Shown piece by piece: positions 45,567-55,804 of a stretch of DNA of 64,000 nt. A program made the translations under genes and the position numbers. Source of the DNA: Streptomyces griseoaurantiacus (GTDB taxonomy: Bacteria; Actinomycetota; Actinomycetes; Streptomycetales; Streptomycetaceae); assembly GCA_014656015.1 (NCBI GenBank), contig BNBP01000003.1:171597-235596 (forward strand), written 5' to 3'. Each line of letters opens with the position of its first letter. Position 1 is the first letter of the stretch. Below the pieces are notes generated by a model. It searched no databases. It had not been told where the DNA came from and was given only the letters and a program-made list of their open reading frames with translations.

Positions 45567-46337
45567 ATGAGCCAGGGGACGGGGGGCGCGAAGGCGCCGG
45601 GCGAGCGGTTCCTCGACGCCGCGATCGCGCTGCTGCGACAGGTGCGGGACGAGGAGTCCGAGTGGATCACCGCCGCCGGCGAACTGATCGCCGACACCGT
45701 CGCCGCCGGCGGCCGCCTCTTCGCCTTCGGCGCCGGACACTCCGCGCTGGCCGCCCAGGACGTCGTCTACCGCGCCGGCGGACTCGCCCTGATGAACCTG
45801 CTCACCGTCCCGGGGCTCACGGGTGTCGACGTGCGGCCCGCGACACTGGGCTCCGCACTGGAACGCGTCGACGGCCTCGCCGCGGCCGTCCTCGACGTCG
45901 GCCCCCTGCGCGCCGGCGACCTGCTGGTGATCATCTCCCTCTCCGGCCGCAACGCCCTTCCGGTCGAGATGGCGACCCACGCCCGCGCGCGCGGCGTCAA
46001 GGTCATCGGCGTGACCTCGGTGGCCTACGCGGAGAAGACGACTCCCCGCCACTCCTCCGGCACCTTCCTCAAGGACCACTGCGACGTCGTCCTCGACTCC
46101 CGCATCCCGCTCGGCGACACCGTGCTGACCCAGGACGGGATCGACGCCCCCTTCGCCCCCGCCTCCACGGTCGTCACCAGCGCCCTGATGCAGGCCGTGA
46201 TCGCCACCGCCGCCGTCACCCTCGCCACCCGCGGCCACACCCCACCCATGCTCCGCTCCGGCAACATCGACGGCGGCCTCGAATGGAACGACCGCGTCTT
46301 CGAGGAGTACGCGGACCGGATCTTCTACCGGGACTGA
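45567..46337 (+). CDS. SIS-domain sugar-phosphate binding protein
   Basis: 256 residues with one SIS fold (FAFGAGHSALAAQDVVYRAGGL near 52-73; VIISLSGRNALPVEMA near 125-140). It resembles the phosphoheptose isomerase/MurNAc-6-P etherase branch but lacks the rest of a MurQ protein. A role in aminosugar phosphate metabolism or sensing is likely. Divergent from the iron regulator over 245 bp that contain a TTGACA -35-like hexamer at 45463 without a good -10. ATG at 45567. Confidence 0.85.
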   Translation: MSQGTGGAKAPGERFLDAAIALLRQVRDEESEWITAAGELIADTVAAGGRLFAFGAGHSALAAQDVVYRAGGLALMNLLTVPGLTGVDVRPATLGSALERVDGLAAAVLDVGPLRAGDLLVIISLSGRNALPVEMATHARARGVKVIGVTSVAYAEKTTPRHSSGTFLKDHCDVVLDSRIPLGDTVLTQDGIDAPFAPASTVVTSALMQAVIATAAVTLATRGHTPPMLRSGNIDGGLEWNDRVFEEYADRIFYRD

Positions 46338-46356
46338 GGGCGCCGGAAAAAAAGGG

Positions 46357-46385
46357 TTGAAGGCGTGTCGGACAGTTCCTAGTGT
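46357..46385 (+). promoter_or_regulatory. Vegetative-type promoter in front of a short transcript
   Basis: TTGAAG (46357-46362), a 17-bp spacer and TAGTGT (46380-46385) form a good HrdB-type promoter, one of the few readable by eye in this window. A poly-A stretch (AAAAAAA, 46347-46353) lies just upstream, like an UP element. Transcription would begin near 46392. Confidence 0.7.
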
Positions 46386-46391
46386 GATGAG

Positions 46392-46588
46392 CACACTGAA
46401 GGGAGGTGGTTCGGCAGATGTATGCATACCGGACGCGTGAGGTGGCTGCGGGCCAGTAGCCCGCCGTCGTACTCGGTTCGGCGCCGGACCAGCGCGTGTG
46501 CGTCACGCGCGACCGGCCAATCCAACGCAGTCACCCGGCCCGTGGGCTCGCCGGTACGTCCGGCCGGCTCCTCGTCTTCGGACGAGGA
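46392..46588 (+). ncRNA. Candidate ~200-nt short transcript (sRNA or leader-peptide mRNA)
   Basis: It starts from the promoter at 46357 and ends at the UUCG hairpin 46569-46588, before the converging pdxH gene. An excellent GGGAGGTGG lies at 46401-46409, followed by ATG at 46418 opening a 13-codon frame (MYAYRTREVAAGQ, stop). An overlapping ATG at 46422 opens a longer basic frame. No known RNA family was recognised. It might be a small peptide gene, a regulatory RNA, or an antisense/converging control of pdxH. Confidence 0.35.
46569..46588 (+). terminator. UUCG-tetraloop hairpin before the pdxH 3' end
   Basis: TCCTCGTC-TTCG-GACGAGGA, an 8-bp stem closed by C(UUCG)G, the exceptionally stable tetraloop. 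A second dyad CCTGAGCCC/GGGCTCAGG (46589-46597 and 46621-46629) follows directly and reaches into the pdxH stop region. Confidence 0.65.
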
Positions 46589-46616
46589 CCTGAGCCCGCG
46601 GGCCGTCTGCGTGCCC

Positions 46617-47375
46617 TCAGGGGCTCAGGCGATCGACCCGCCAGGTGCCGTCCGGTGCGGCCGTGTACCGCAGGCGGTCGTGGAGGCGGTTGGCGCGCCC
46701 CTGCCAGAACTCGACCGTGTGCGGGGTGACGCGGAAGCCGCCCCAGTGGGGCGGCACGGGGACCTGCTCGCCCTCCGGGTAGCGGGCGCCGAGGTCCTCG
46801 TACGCCGTCTCCAGGACCTCGCGGGAGGGGATCACCGTGGACTGGGCGCTCGCCCAGGCACCCAGGCGGGAGCCGTGCGGGCGGGTGCGGAAGTAGGCGG
46901 CGGTCTCCTCGCGGCCGGTGCGCCGGGCGGTGCCGGTGACGAGCACCTGGCGGGCCACCGGGTGCCAGGGGAAGAGCAGCGAGACGTGCGGGTTCGCGGC
47001 CAGCTCCCGGCCCTTGCGGGAGTCGTAGTTGGTGTAGAAGACGAAGCCGCGGGTGTCGTAGCCCTTCATCAGGACCGTGCGGGAGCTGGGGCGGCCCTCG
47101 GTGTCGGCGGTGGAGACGACCATGGCGTTGGGCTCGTAGAGCAGGCCCCGCACGGCGGCACGGGCCGCCTCCCCGAACCAGCGGTCGAACTGGTCCATGG
47201 GATGGGCGGCGAGTTCCTCCTCGTCGAGGCCCTCGGCGCGGTAGTGGGCCCGCATCGCGGCGGGATCGGTGGGGACGACGGCCGGCTCGCCGCTCCCGGC
47301 CGCCCGTTCCGCCCGGGCGGCGGCGCGTTCGACCAGGGGTTCGCCGGCGGGTTCGTCCGGGATGTGCTCGCTCAC
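46617..47375 (-). CDS. pdxH: Pyridoxamine 5'-phosphate oxidase
   Basis: 252 residues. FMN-binding and catalytic blocks [67 protein letters not shown] and the C-terminal [17 protein letters not shown] are complete. It oxidises pyridoxine/pyridoxamine phosphate to PLP with FMN and O2. GTG at 47375 is preferred because CAGGA lies upstream; an in-frame ATG six codons earlier (47393) lacks a signal. About 45 Ala/Glu-rich residues precede the conserved core. It is divergent from citrate synthase. Confidence 0.93.
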   Translation of the reverse strand: MSEHIPDEPAGEPLVERAAARAERAAGSGEPAVVPTDPAAMRAHYRAEGLDEEELAAHPMDQFDRWFGEAARAAVRGLLYEPNAMVVSTADTEGRPSSRTVLMKGYDTRGFVFYTNYDSRKGRELAANPHVSLLFPWHPVARQVLVTGTARRTGREETAAYFRTRPHGSRLGAWASAQSTVIPSREVLETAYEDLGARYPEGEQVPVPPHWGGFRVTPHTVEFWQGRANRLHDRLRYTAAPDGTWRVDRLSP

Positions 47376-47525
47376 GCGGTCATCCTGCCGCATGGCGGCC
47401 GTCGGCGGCGGGGTGTGGCGGGTTCCCTCCACTCCTTGGCACGCAGTGCCGCGACCACTCCCCAAAGGTGGCACTCTGGGACTATCGTGCTGCCTTCCTG
47501 TCCGCACAGACCGAGGAGCCGCCTC

Positions 47526-48644
47526 ATGTCCGACTTCGTACCCGGGCTCGAAGGAGTCGTCGCGTTCGAGACGGAGATCGCCGAGCCGGACAAGGAGGGC
47601 GGGGCGCTCCGGTACCGCGGTGTCGACATCGAGGAACTGGTCGGCCAGGTGTCCTTCGGCAACGTCTGGGGACTGCTCGTCGACGGCGCCTTCAACCCCG
47701 GTCTGCCGCCCGCCGAGCCGTTCCCGATCCCCGTGCACTCCGGTGACATCCGGGTGGACGTGCAGTCCGCGCTGGCCATGCTGGCGCCGGTGTGGGGGCT
47801 GCGGCCGCTGCTCGACATCGACGCCGAGCAGGCGCGCGCCGACCTGGCCCGCGCCGCCGTGATGGCGCTGTCGTACGTGGCCCAGTCCGCGCGCGGTCAG
47901 GGCCTGCCGATGGTGCCGCAGCGGGAGATCGACAAGGCGCACTCGGTCACCGAGCGGTTCATGATCCGCTGGCGCGGTGAGCCGGACCCCAAGCACGTGG
48001 CCGCCGTCGACGCCTACTGGAGCTCGGCCGCCGAGCACGGCATGAACGCCTCCACGTTCACCGCCCGCGTCATCGCCTCCACCGGCGCGGACGTGGCCGC
48101 CGCGCTGTCCGGCGCGGTCGGGGCCATGTCGGGTCCGCTGCACGGCGGGGCGCCCTCGCGGGTGCTCGGCATGATCGAGGAGATCGAGCGGACGGGCGAC
48201 GCGGTCGGGTACGTCAAGCGCGCCCTCGACCGCGGCGAGCGGCTGATGGGCTTCGGGCACCGGGTGTACCGGGCGGAGGACCCGCGTGCCCGGGTGCTCC
48301 GGCGGACGGCGCGGGAGCTGGGGGCGCCCCGGTTCGAGGTCGCCGAGGCGCTGGAGAAGGCGGCCCTGGAGGAGTTGCACAACCGCCGCCCGGACCGGGT
48401 GCTCGCCACGAACGTGGAGTTCTGGGCCGCGATCATGCTGGACTTCGCGGAGGTCCCGGCGCACATGTTCACGTCGATGTTCACCTGTGCCCGCACGGCG
48501 GGCTGGTCGGCGCACATCCTGGAGCAGAAGCGCACCGGACGTCTGGTCCGGCCCTCGGCCCGCTATGTGGGACCGGCCTCGCGGAGCCCGCACGAGGTGC
48601 CGGGATACGAGGACATCTCGGTCGTCCGGGCGGAGGCGCGGTAG
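47526..48644 (+). CDS. Citrate synthase (short form, CitA2-like)
   Basis: 372 residues. Catalytic histidines lie in [12 protein letters not shown] (~206) and MGFGHRVYR (~245), and the catalytic Asp is near 300 in [16 protein letters not shown]. The enzyme condenses acetyl-CoA and oxaloacetate (or a methylcitrate-type substrate). It is the short Gram-positive form, distinct from the longer main citrate synthase. Divergent from pdxH; ATG at 47526 preceded by GAGGAG. There is no evident operon partner. Confidence 0.93.
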   Translation: MSDFVPGLEGVVAFETEIAEPDKEGGALRYRGVDIEELVGQVSFGNVWGLLVDGAFNPGLPPAEPFPIPVHSGDIRVDVQSALAMLAPVWGLRPLLDIDAEQARADLARAAVMALSYVAQSARGQGLPMVPQREIDKAHSVTERFMIRWRGEPDPKHVAAVDAYWSSAAEHGMNASTFTARVIASTGADVAAALSGAVGAMSGPLHGGAPSRVLGMIEEIERTGDAVGYVKRALDRGERLMGFGHRVYRAEDPRARVLRRTARELGAPRFEVAEALEKAALEELHNRRPDRVLATNVEFWAAIMLDFAEVPAHMFTSMFTCARTAGWSAHILEQKRTGRLVRPSARYVGPASRSPHEVPGYEDISVVRAEAR

Positions 48645-48702
48645 CCCCGCCAGGGCGGCCCGTCCTCCGGCCCGTTCCCCCGTCCGCCCTCCGGCCGGCC
48701 GG

Positions 48703-50166
48703 TCAGTCCGGTGTGCGGGTGGTCGCCGTGGCCAGGTCGACGCAGAGCGCGATGCGGGCCGCCACGTCCTCCGCGTAGAGGGCGTCGGGGCGCTCGAAGG
48801 GGGCGCGGGCGCCGGAGCGCAGGAACGTCACCACGCCGAGCGTGCGCCCCCGGTTGCGCAGCACCGCGCACAGCGCGTGCACGGTGTCCGGGGGCCACTG
48901 CCGGGAGCGGGCCCATTCGCGGGCCCGTTCCGTGTCGGCCCGCCCGGCGCTCGCCCGCACCGAGCCGTTGCGCTCGGCGCACTGCACCGCCGGGTGCGTC
49001 TCCCCGTAGTGCATCGGCAGCCCGGCCGCGCCCGCGAGGACGCTGGGCCCCGGGGTGCCCGAGGGGGTCGAGGCGGCCCGGACCAGCCGTACGGGCACCT
49101 CGGGGTCGTCGGCCGCCGGGGGGCCGGAGACGCGGTCGATCAGCGCGTGGTCGGCGAAGCCGGCGAGGGCGAAGTCCAGGTGGACGGTGGCCGCCTCCCA
49201 CGGGTCCTCGCACTCCGCGGCGGTCCGTGCCGCGCGGTGCGACTGATTGGCCCGGAACCGGGTCTGGGAGGCCTCCTGCTCGCGCTGCCGCGCCTCGGTG
49301 ACGTCCTGGAAGAGCCAGCCCACGCCGAGCGGCACCGGCTCCTCGGCGAGCGGCGAGGCCAGCCGCAGGAAGCCGTTGCGCCAGCAGCGCCGCTGCTCGC
49401 CCTCGGGGGTCCGTACGCTCACCCACATCTCGGCGGGCGCGGGCGGCGCGCCCTCGCCGAGCACGTGCGCGAGCGCGCTCTCCAGTTCCTCCACGCCCTG
49501 CGCGAGCAGTTCGCCGAGCGGCCGGCCGAGCACCGAGGTACGGCCCACGCCCAGCAGCCGGGCGGCGTGCGTGTTGACGACGGCGGGCCGCAGGTCGGCG
49601 TCGACGAGGACCACGCCCCAGCCGGCGTCCTCCAGCAGGGCCTCGCTCAGCGCGATGGACCGCTCCAGGTCGATCTGCGTGTGCACCTCGCTGAAGGCGC
49701 AGTACACCCCGGCGGGGGTGCCGTCCGGGCCGCGCACGGCGGCGGACTGGGTGCGGACGAGGACCCGGCCGCCGTCCTTGGTGACCAGCGCGAACTCGTG
49801 CACCTGGCGGCCGGGCGCGCGCATCGCGGACATCAGGCGCCGTTCGACCTCCTCGGCGTCGGCGCTGCGGGCGGCCCAGCCGGCGAAGCCCTGCCGGCCG
49901 ACGGCCTCGGCCGCCGTCCAGCCGAGGATGCGTTCGGCCTCGCGGTTCCAGTGGGTGACGACGCCGTCCGCGTCGAAGGCGCACAGAGCGGCGTCCATGC
50001 CGTCCAGGAGGGCGGCGAGCAGGTCGGAGCCGTCCGGGCCCGCGGGTTCGGACGCGTCGTCCGGGCCGTCGTGATCGGGAGGGCGGGGGCCACCGCCGTG
50101 ACCGGTGGGCTCGGGCTCGTCGGGCCCCAGCTCGTCGGTGGTCCCACTATGCCGGGAAGCACTCAC
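48703..50166 (-). CDS. PAS/PAS/GAF sensor protein without output domain
   Basis: 487 residues. Disordered acidic head (1-45), PAS domain 1 (about 48-170: [22 protein letters not shown], then [15 protein letters not shown]), PAS domain 2 (about 175-300: [20 protein letters not shown]) and a GAF-like domain (about 330-487: [16 protein letters not shown]). The Streptomyces family often ends in a PP2C phosphatase or ATPase; here the protein stops after GAF, so it may act with a partner. GTG at 50166 is chosen for the GCAGGGGGT upstream. It converges with citrate synthase. Confidence 0.78.
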   Translation of the reverse strand: MSASRHSGTTDELGPDEPEPTGHGGGPRPPDHDGPDDASEPAGPDGSDLLAALLDGMDAALCAFDADGVVTHWNREAERILGWTAAEAVGRQGFAGWAARSADAEEVERRLMSAMRAPGRQVHEFALVTKDGGRVLVRTQSAAVRGPDGTPAGVYCAFSEVHTQIDLERSIALSEALLEDAGWGVVLVDADLRPAVVNTHAARLLGVGRTSVLGRPLGELLAQGVEELESALAHVLGEGAPPAPAEMWVSVRTPEGEQRRCWRNGFLRLASPLAEEPVPLGVGWLFQDVTEARQREQEASQTRFRANQSHRAARTAAECEDPWEAATVHLDFALAGFADHALIDRVSGPPAADDPEVPVRLVRAASTPSGTPGPSVLAGAAGLPMHYGETHPAVQCAERNGSVRASAGRADTERAREWARSRQWPPDTVHALCAVLRNRGRTLGVVTFLRSGARAPFERPDALYAEDVAARIALCVDLATATTRTPD

Positions 50167-50369
50167 CTGGACCCCCTGCCGGCCGCGCCCGCGTTCGCGG
50201 GCGCGTTGGTTCGTTGCTCGCAATCATTCAACGTGAACGTGACTCAGCACACAGCGGGTTCCCGCAATGTGGGAGGCAATCGTTGCACGAGGGGTCTCAT
50301 GCGAAGCGGCCGTGCCACCGGTGTGCGCCCTGCGGGGCGGCCCGAGGGTGCGCGAAGGGCGGCGGCCGG

Positions 50370-52021
50370 TCAGCCCTTGCTGACGGCCAGGAGGATCTCC
50401 GGGAGCCGGGCGGCCGTGCGCGGGGCCGCCAGGCGCAGGCCGAGGACGGTCAGGGCGGCGCCGTAGGCGGCGCCCGCGGGGAGCAGGAGCCAGGCCCGGT
50501 CCTCGCCGCCGGCCGACACGTTCAGCCAGATCGCGGCCGCGATGGCCGGCGCGGACAGCAGTGCCGCGGCGATCATGCCGCCGAAGATCGAGATCCAGGC
50601 GACGCCGACCTGCGCGGGCACCACGTTCTTGTAGCCCTCCTGCGGGATCGAGTACGGGAACCGCGCGGAGGACCACGCCCCCGTCGCCAGCATCGCCCCG
50701 AGCAGCGCGAACGACAGCCCCAGCACCTCGGGCAGCTTCGCCCAGGCGCCCAGCAGGGCCGTGGTCAGGACGGTGACGAGGGTGGCGTACGGGAGGGTGA
50801 TCAGCAGCAGGGCCAGGGCCCGGCCGCGCAGTTCGGCGAGGGCGTCGCGGGGCGAGGAGATCGTCATGGCCACCGTCCAGAACGCGGAGGTGTCCTGCCC
50901 GAACTGGTTGTACATCTGGATGCCGAGCATCCCGGAGGCGAAGCAGGCGAAGTAGACCGAGCCGGTGCCCTGGAGCGCGTTGAAGACGGGCACGATCACG
51001 CCGATGGCCAGGGAGGTGGCCCAGGCCGACTTCGTCTTGGGGTCCCGCCACACATAGCGCAGGCTGCGCTCCACGACCGTGCCGATGCGCCCGGCGGGCA
51101 GCAGCCGGGCGGGGCCGCCCGCGCGCCCGGCCTTCTCGCGGGCGGCCGGTTCGGCGGCGTTCAGTGTGGAGGCGTCGGGGGCGGTCATCAGCCGGGTCAG
51201 CGTCCGCGTCCACAGCGCCAGCAGCCCCGCGAGCGCCGCCGCCGACAACAGGAGCTGGGCCGCCGCGCGGCCGTAGGAGCCCTCGCTCACCGCGTCCACC
51301 GCGCCGATCGCGGCGGCGGGCGGCACCCAGCGCAGGACGGCGGCTACCGGGTCGAGCGGGTCGAGGCCGCCCGCCGCGCCGAGCCGCTGCGCCCCGAAGT
51401 TGACGAACTGCGCGCCCACCGCGATCACGAGGCCGCTGAGCACCGCGAGGTCGCGGCCCTTGCGGCTGGTCAGCAGCCGGGTGTTGGCGGCGGCCACCGC
51501 GCGGGCGAGGGCCACGCACACCAGCAGCCCGAGGACGACCGCGAGGACGCCGACGGCGAACGCCGCCGCCCCGTGCGCCACGGAGATCACCGAGCCCACC
51601 AGCAGGCACAGCGTGAACAGCGGGCCGATGCCCACGAGGGAGGCCGCCAGCAGGGCGCGGACCAGCGGGCGGGGCCGCAGCGGCAGCATCACCAGCCGGG
51701 TCGGGTCGAGGGTCTCGTCGCCGCCGGGGAAGAACAGCGGCATCACCGCCCACCCGAGGCCCATGAGGGCGAGCAGCAGCACGGTGACGGAGTCGGCGTG
51801 CGCGTTGCCGCGCAGCGCGATCAGCCCGAGGAGCTGGAGCACCGCGAAGAGCGAGACGAGGACGAGGGAGGTGAGGTACACGGCCCGTCGGCCCGCGGAC
51901 TGCCGCAGCCCGTTGCGCAGCAGGGACAGCTTGAGCCGGACGACGAGGGGGGTGAGCCGTACCGTGCCGGGGCCCCCGGGTCCGGCGGGCGCGGCGGGGA
52001 CGTCGGTGGTGGGGACGGTGG

Positions 52022-52025
<4 letters not shown>
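50370..52025 (-). CDS. ABC transporter permease
   Basis: 551 residues with about a dozen hydrophobic segments in two halves separated by a cytosolic loop near 285-320 (APDASTLNAAEPAAREKAGR). Motifs VMPLFFPGGDETLDPTRLVMLPLRPRPL and TSAFWTVAMTISSPRDALAELRGRALALL are typical of actinobacterial ABC-2-like exporters. It overlaps the ATPase gene by ATGA, so the two subunits are made together. The substrate is unknown. Confidence 0.85.
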
Positions 52026-52822
<797 letters not shown>

Positions 52823-52898
52823 ACCGACACCCTAGGGGCCGGGCTGGGCCGGGGACATGGGGCGGCGTTCGTCCCGTGTCCGGATCGTTGCCCCCTAC

Positions 52899-52975
52899 CG
52901 CTGTCGGTCCCCGCCCAGCTCGGGACCGCTGTCGGTCCCCGCCCAGCTCCGGGCCGCTGTCGGTCCCCGCCCACC
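52899..52975. repeat. 28-bp tandem repeat, about 2.8 units
   Basis: CGCTGTCGGTCCCCGCCCAG recurs at 52899, 52927 and 52955, an exact 28-bp period, in the 180 bp between the primase-like gene and the ABC operon. A fourth degenerate unit (CCTTCCGTCCCCGCCGC) follows. It lies just upstream of the ABC promoter. Confidence 0.85.
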
Positions 52976-53002
52976 GGCCCCCGGCGCCTTCCGTCCCCGC
53001 CG

Positions 53003-53695
53003 CTACCGGTCCCTTCCGCACGCGTACGCCAGGGAGGGGACCATCTCCTCCGCGTCCGGCAGCCACCGGTTCACCGCGGTCGGCCGGCAGGCCCACTGCA
53101 CCGCCCCGCGGGAGCCCAGCCGCGAGGGCGGCGCGGCCACGTAGGCGCCCTCGCCGAGCCCGGTCAGGTCCAGCGCCGCCGGTGACCAGCCCAGCTTCCG
53201 TACCAGCTCGGGGAGTTTGGCCGCGCCGCCCGGCAGCACGAAGAACCGCATCCGGCGGTCGGGGGACAAGGTGACCGGCCCGAGCGTCAGTTCCATGCGC
53301 TCCATGCGCGCGAGCGCCAGGAACCCGGCGGACTCGGGGACTTCGACCGCGTCGAAGGTGCGGCCGGTGGGCAGCAGGATCGAGGCCGTCGGCTGCCGGG
53401 ACCACAGCCGGCGCGCGACGGTCGCGCTGCCCGTGGCCTGCGCCGTCCAGTCCTCGCGCGCCGGATGCGCGCCCGGTTCCGGGCACGCGGGGTCCTCGCA
53501 GGAGCAGCGCTGCACCCCGTCGACGACGTCGAGCCAGGTGCCCGGGACCACGTCCCAGTGGCGTTCCTCGGCGTAGCGCACGGCGGCCTCCCGCAGCGAT
53601 TCGCCGCGCTGCTGCGGGATCTGGGCAGCTTTGATGGGCGCGGTGTCGGCGCCCGCGATGGTCTCTTCCACGGTGAGCACAACTCCCGCCGTCAC
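53003..53695 (-). CDS. Bifunctional DNA primase/polymerase-like protein
   Basis: 230 residues. The opening LREAAVRYAEERHWDVVPGTW, the cysteine/histidine group CSCEDPACPEPGAHP (possible zinc site) and RRLWSRQPTASILLPTGRTFDAVEVP are those of the small prim-pol (AEP)-like proteins common on streptomycete chromosomes. The third acidic metal residue of active AEPs is not clear, so activity is uncertain. GTG at 53695 is used; GTG at 53680 is an alternative start. Its role on the chromosome is unknown. Confidence 0.78.
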   Translation of the reverse strand: MTAGVVLTVEETIAGADTAPIKAAQIPQQRGESLREAAVRYAEERHWDVVPGTWLDVVDGVQRCSCEDPACPEPGAHPAREDWTAQATGSATVARRLWSRQPTASILLPTGRTFDAVEVPESAGFLALARMERMELTLGPVTLSPDRRMRFFVLPGGAAKLPELVRKLGWSPAALDLTGLGEGAYVAAPPSRLGSRGAVQWACRPTAVNRWLPDAEEMVPSLAYACGRDR

Positions 53696-54033
53696 CGGGG
53701 GTTACGCCCACCCGTGCGCGGGGGAGGGGCACCCCCTCCGGCGGCGGGGCGCACGGATGCATGTACGGGGGCGCGTACGAGGAAGGACACCGTCGAACGG
53801 GTAGCCCTCACAGGCAGACACAGGCCGGGTGGGGAGGGGCGGCGGCCCGGACCGTCGCCAGAACCCGGCAATCCTGGCATGTCCCGCATTGTCGGCATGT
53901 AGTGCCGACGGACGGGGCATTGATCTTCGAGGCCGGATCCTTGCGGTGCCCGACGGAAGGCGCCGGCTGCCGAAGGCTCGTCAACCGGTGCGTGGGCAGG
54001 CACCGCAAACCGCCAGACACAGGGGGTTTCGCC
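53696..54033. promoter_or_regulatory. Divergent promoter region with a GTCGGCA/TGCCGAC dyad
   Basis: The 338 bp between the primase-like gene and the TPR regulator carry a 7-bp dyad with a 5-base spacer at 53891-53909 (GTCGGCA-TGTAG-TGCCGAC). No other element is clear, and no gene is evident. The dyad lies 125 bp before the regulator and may be its operator. Confidence 0.45.
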
Positions 54034-55434
54034 ATGGCCGCAAGGCCTCTCGTCGCCAGGCAGCCGAACGAACGGCTCCAGGCGCTCATCCAGGAAGCGG
54101 GCTGCTCCAACGCCGGTCTGGCCCGCCGGGTCAACATGTGCGGGGCGGAACACGGGCTCGACCTGCGCTACGACAAGACGTCGGTGGCCCGTTGGCTGCG
54201 GGGACAGCAGCCGCGCGGACGTGCCCCGGCGATCATCGCCGAGGCCCTCGGACGCAAGCTGGGCCGTACGGTCACGATCGACGAGATCGGCATGGCCAAC
54301 GGCAAGAACCTGGCCTCCGGCGTGGGGCTGCGGTTCTCGCCGACGGTGCTCGGCGCCATCGAGCAGGTCTGCGAGCTGTGGCGCAGCGACGTGGGCCGGC
54401 GGGACTTCCTGTCCGGGTCCTCCGTCGCCGCCTCCGCGCTGGTCGAGCCCAGCCGGGACTGGCTGATCTCGGCACCGGACGCCCAGGTGGGGCGTACCGG
54501 CGGGCCGCGGGTCGGTGCCTCGGACGTGGCGGCGGTGCGGGCGATGACGCAGGCGCTGGTCGACCTCGACCACACCTACGGCAGCGGGCATGTGCGTCCG
54601 GTCGTCGTGCACTACCTCAACAGCGTCGTCTCCGGCCTGCTCGCCGGCTCCTACCGGGAGCCCGTGGGACGGGAGTTGTTCGCGGCGGTGGCCCGACTGA
54701 CCGAACTCGCCGGGTACATGGCGGTGGACACCGGGCAACCGGGGCTGGCGCAGCGGTACTACATCCAGGCGCTGCGGCTCGCGCAGGCCGCCGGGGACCG
54801 CGGCTACGGGGGGTACGTGCTGGCCGCGTCCATGAGCCACCTCGCGGCGCAGCTCGGGAACCCGCGGGAGATCGCCCAGTTGGCGCGGGCGGCGCAGGAG
54901 GGTGCGCGGGGGCAGGTGACGCCGCGGGCGCAGTCCATGTTCTGCGCGGCCGAGGCGCGGGGGCACGCGCTGATGGGGGACGCGCGGGCGGCGCAGACCG
55001 CGGCGGGGCGGGCCGTGGCCGCGATGGAGGCGGCCGGTTCCGCTTCCGGCTCCGACGGAGGCTCCGGGGACGACCCGGTGTGGATCGCGCACTTCGACGA
55101 GGCGTATCTCGCCGACGAGTTGGCGCACTGCCACCGGGACCTGGGGCAGGCCGAGGCGGCGGAGCGGTGCGCGCGCGAGGCGCTGGCGGGGCATCCGGAG
55201 GGGCGGGTGCGGCGGCGGGCGATCGGCTTCGTGCTGCTGGCGACCGCGCAGGTGCAGAAACGGGAGGTCGAACAGGCCGTGCACACCGGGATGAAGGCGG
55301 TGGAGCTGCTCGGGGGACTGCGGTCGAACCGGGGTGCGGAGTACCTGGAGGACTTCCAGCAGCGGCTCGAGCCGTTCGGGGAGGAGGCGGTGGTGCGGGA
55401 GTTCGGAGCCCGGCTGGAGCTGCGCGCGGCGTGA
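54034..55434 (+). CDS. NsdA-like regulator with TPR domain
   Basis: 466 residues. An N-terminal HTH-like domain (about 10-85: RLQALIQEAGCSNAGLARRV, KTSVARWLRGQQPRGRAPAI) is followed by a central RRDFLSGSSVAASALVEP motif and tetratricopeptide-like helices to the end (AQRYYIQALRLAQAAGDRGY; AERCAREALAGHPEG). This order is that of NsdA and related pleiotropic regulators of sporulation and antibiotics in Streptomyces. The twin-arginine-like RRDFL is internal and not a signal peptide. AGGGGG precedes the ATG. Probably a cytosolic regulator responding to a peptide or protein partner. Confidence 0.8.
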   Translation: MAARPLVARQPNERLQALIQEAGCSNAGLARRVNMCGAEHGLDLRYDKTSVARWLRGQQPRGRAPAIIAEALGRKLGRTVTIDEIGMANGKNLASGVGLRFSPTVLGAIEQVCELWRSDVGRRDFLSGSSVAASALVEPSRDWLISAPDAQVGRTGGPRVGASDVAAVRAMTQALVDLDHTYGSGHVRPVVVHYLNSVVSGLLAGSYREPVGRELFAAVARLTELAGYMAVDTGQPGLAQRYYIQALRLAQAAGDRGYGGYVLAASMSHLAAQLGNPREIAQLARAAQEGARGQVTPRAQSMFCAAEARGHALMGDARAAQTAAGRAVAAMEAAGSASGSDGGSGDDPVWIAHFDEAYLADELAHCHRDLGQAEAAERCAREALAGHPEGRVRRRAIGFVLLATAQVQKREVEQAVHTGMKAVELLGGLRSNRGAEYLEDFQQRLEPFGEEAVVREFGARLELRAA

Positions 55435-55804
55435 GGTTGGTCGCTTCCCGCTCCCCGCCCGCCACCGGCCTCGGGCCTGTGGGGGGAGGGGAGTTGGCGA
55501 GGCGCGGGGAGGGGACGGCCGGGAGGGCGCGGGGAGTGGACCCACCGGCGGGCGGGGGTTCGTCGTGGCTGGTCACGCGGGTTCCGCCGTCCCGGCCCGC
55601 CGCCGGGGCGGGACGGCGACCGGGTGGGCGGCCCGCACCGGCCGGGGGCCGCGCGGAGGCCGCCGGGGTCCCGGGGCGAAAGCCCTCGGCACGGTGCGCA
55701 CGGGGCCCGTGGGACCGGCGGGGGGACTCCGCATGGCATGGCCTCGCTGAGAACCGGTAGCGTGAGCCGCTGGTTTACGTGGTTGCCCAGTCGGAGGAGT
55801 CCCG
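55435..55804. other. GC-rich intergenic region, no gene seen
   Basis: 370 bp between the TPR regulator and the repeat membrane protein. No frame has a start signal. It ends with GTTTACGTGG and a strong GGAGGAG Shine-Dalgarno for the next gene, so its promoter lies here. Confidence 0.5.

Noticed and set aside
46422..48644. 740-codon frame running from the short transcript into citrate synthase
   Set aside because: It is antisense to pdxH for most of its length, and citrate synthase has its own ATG with a good GAGGAG upstream at 47526.
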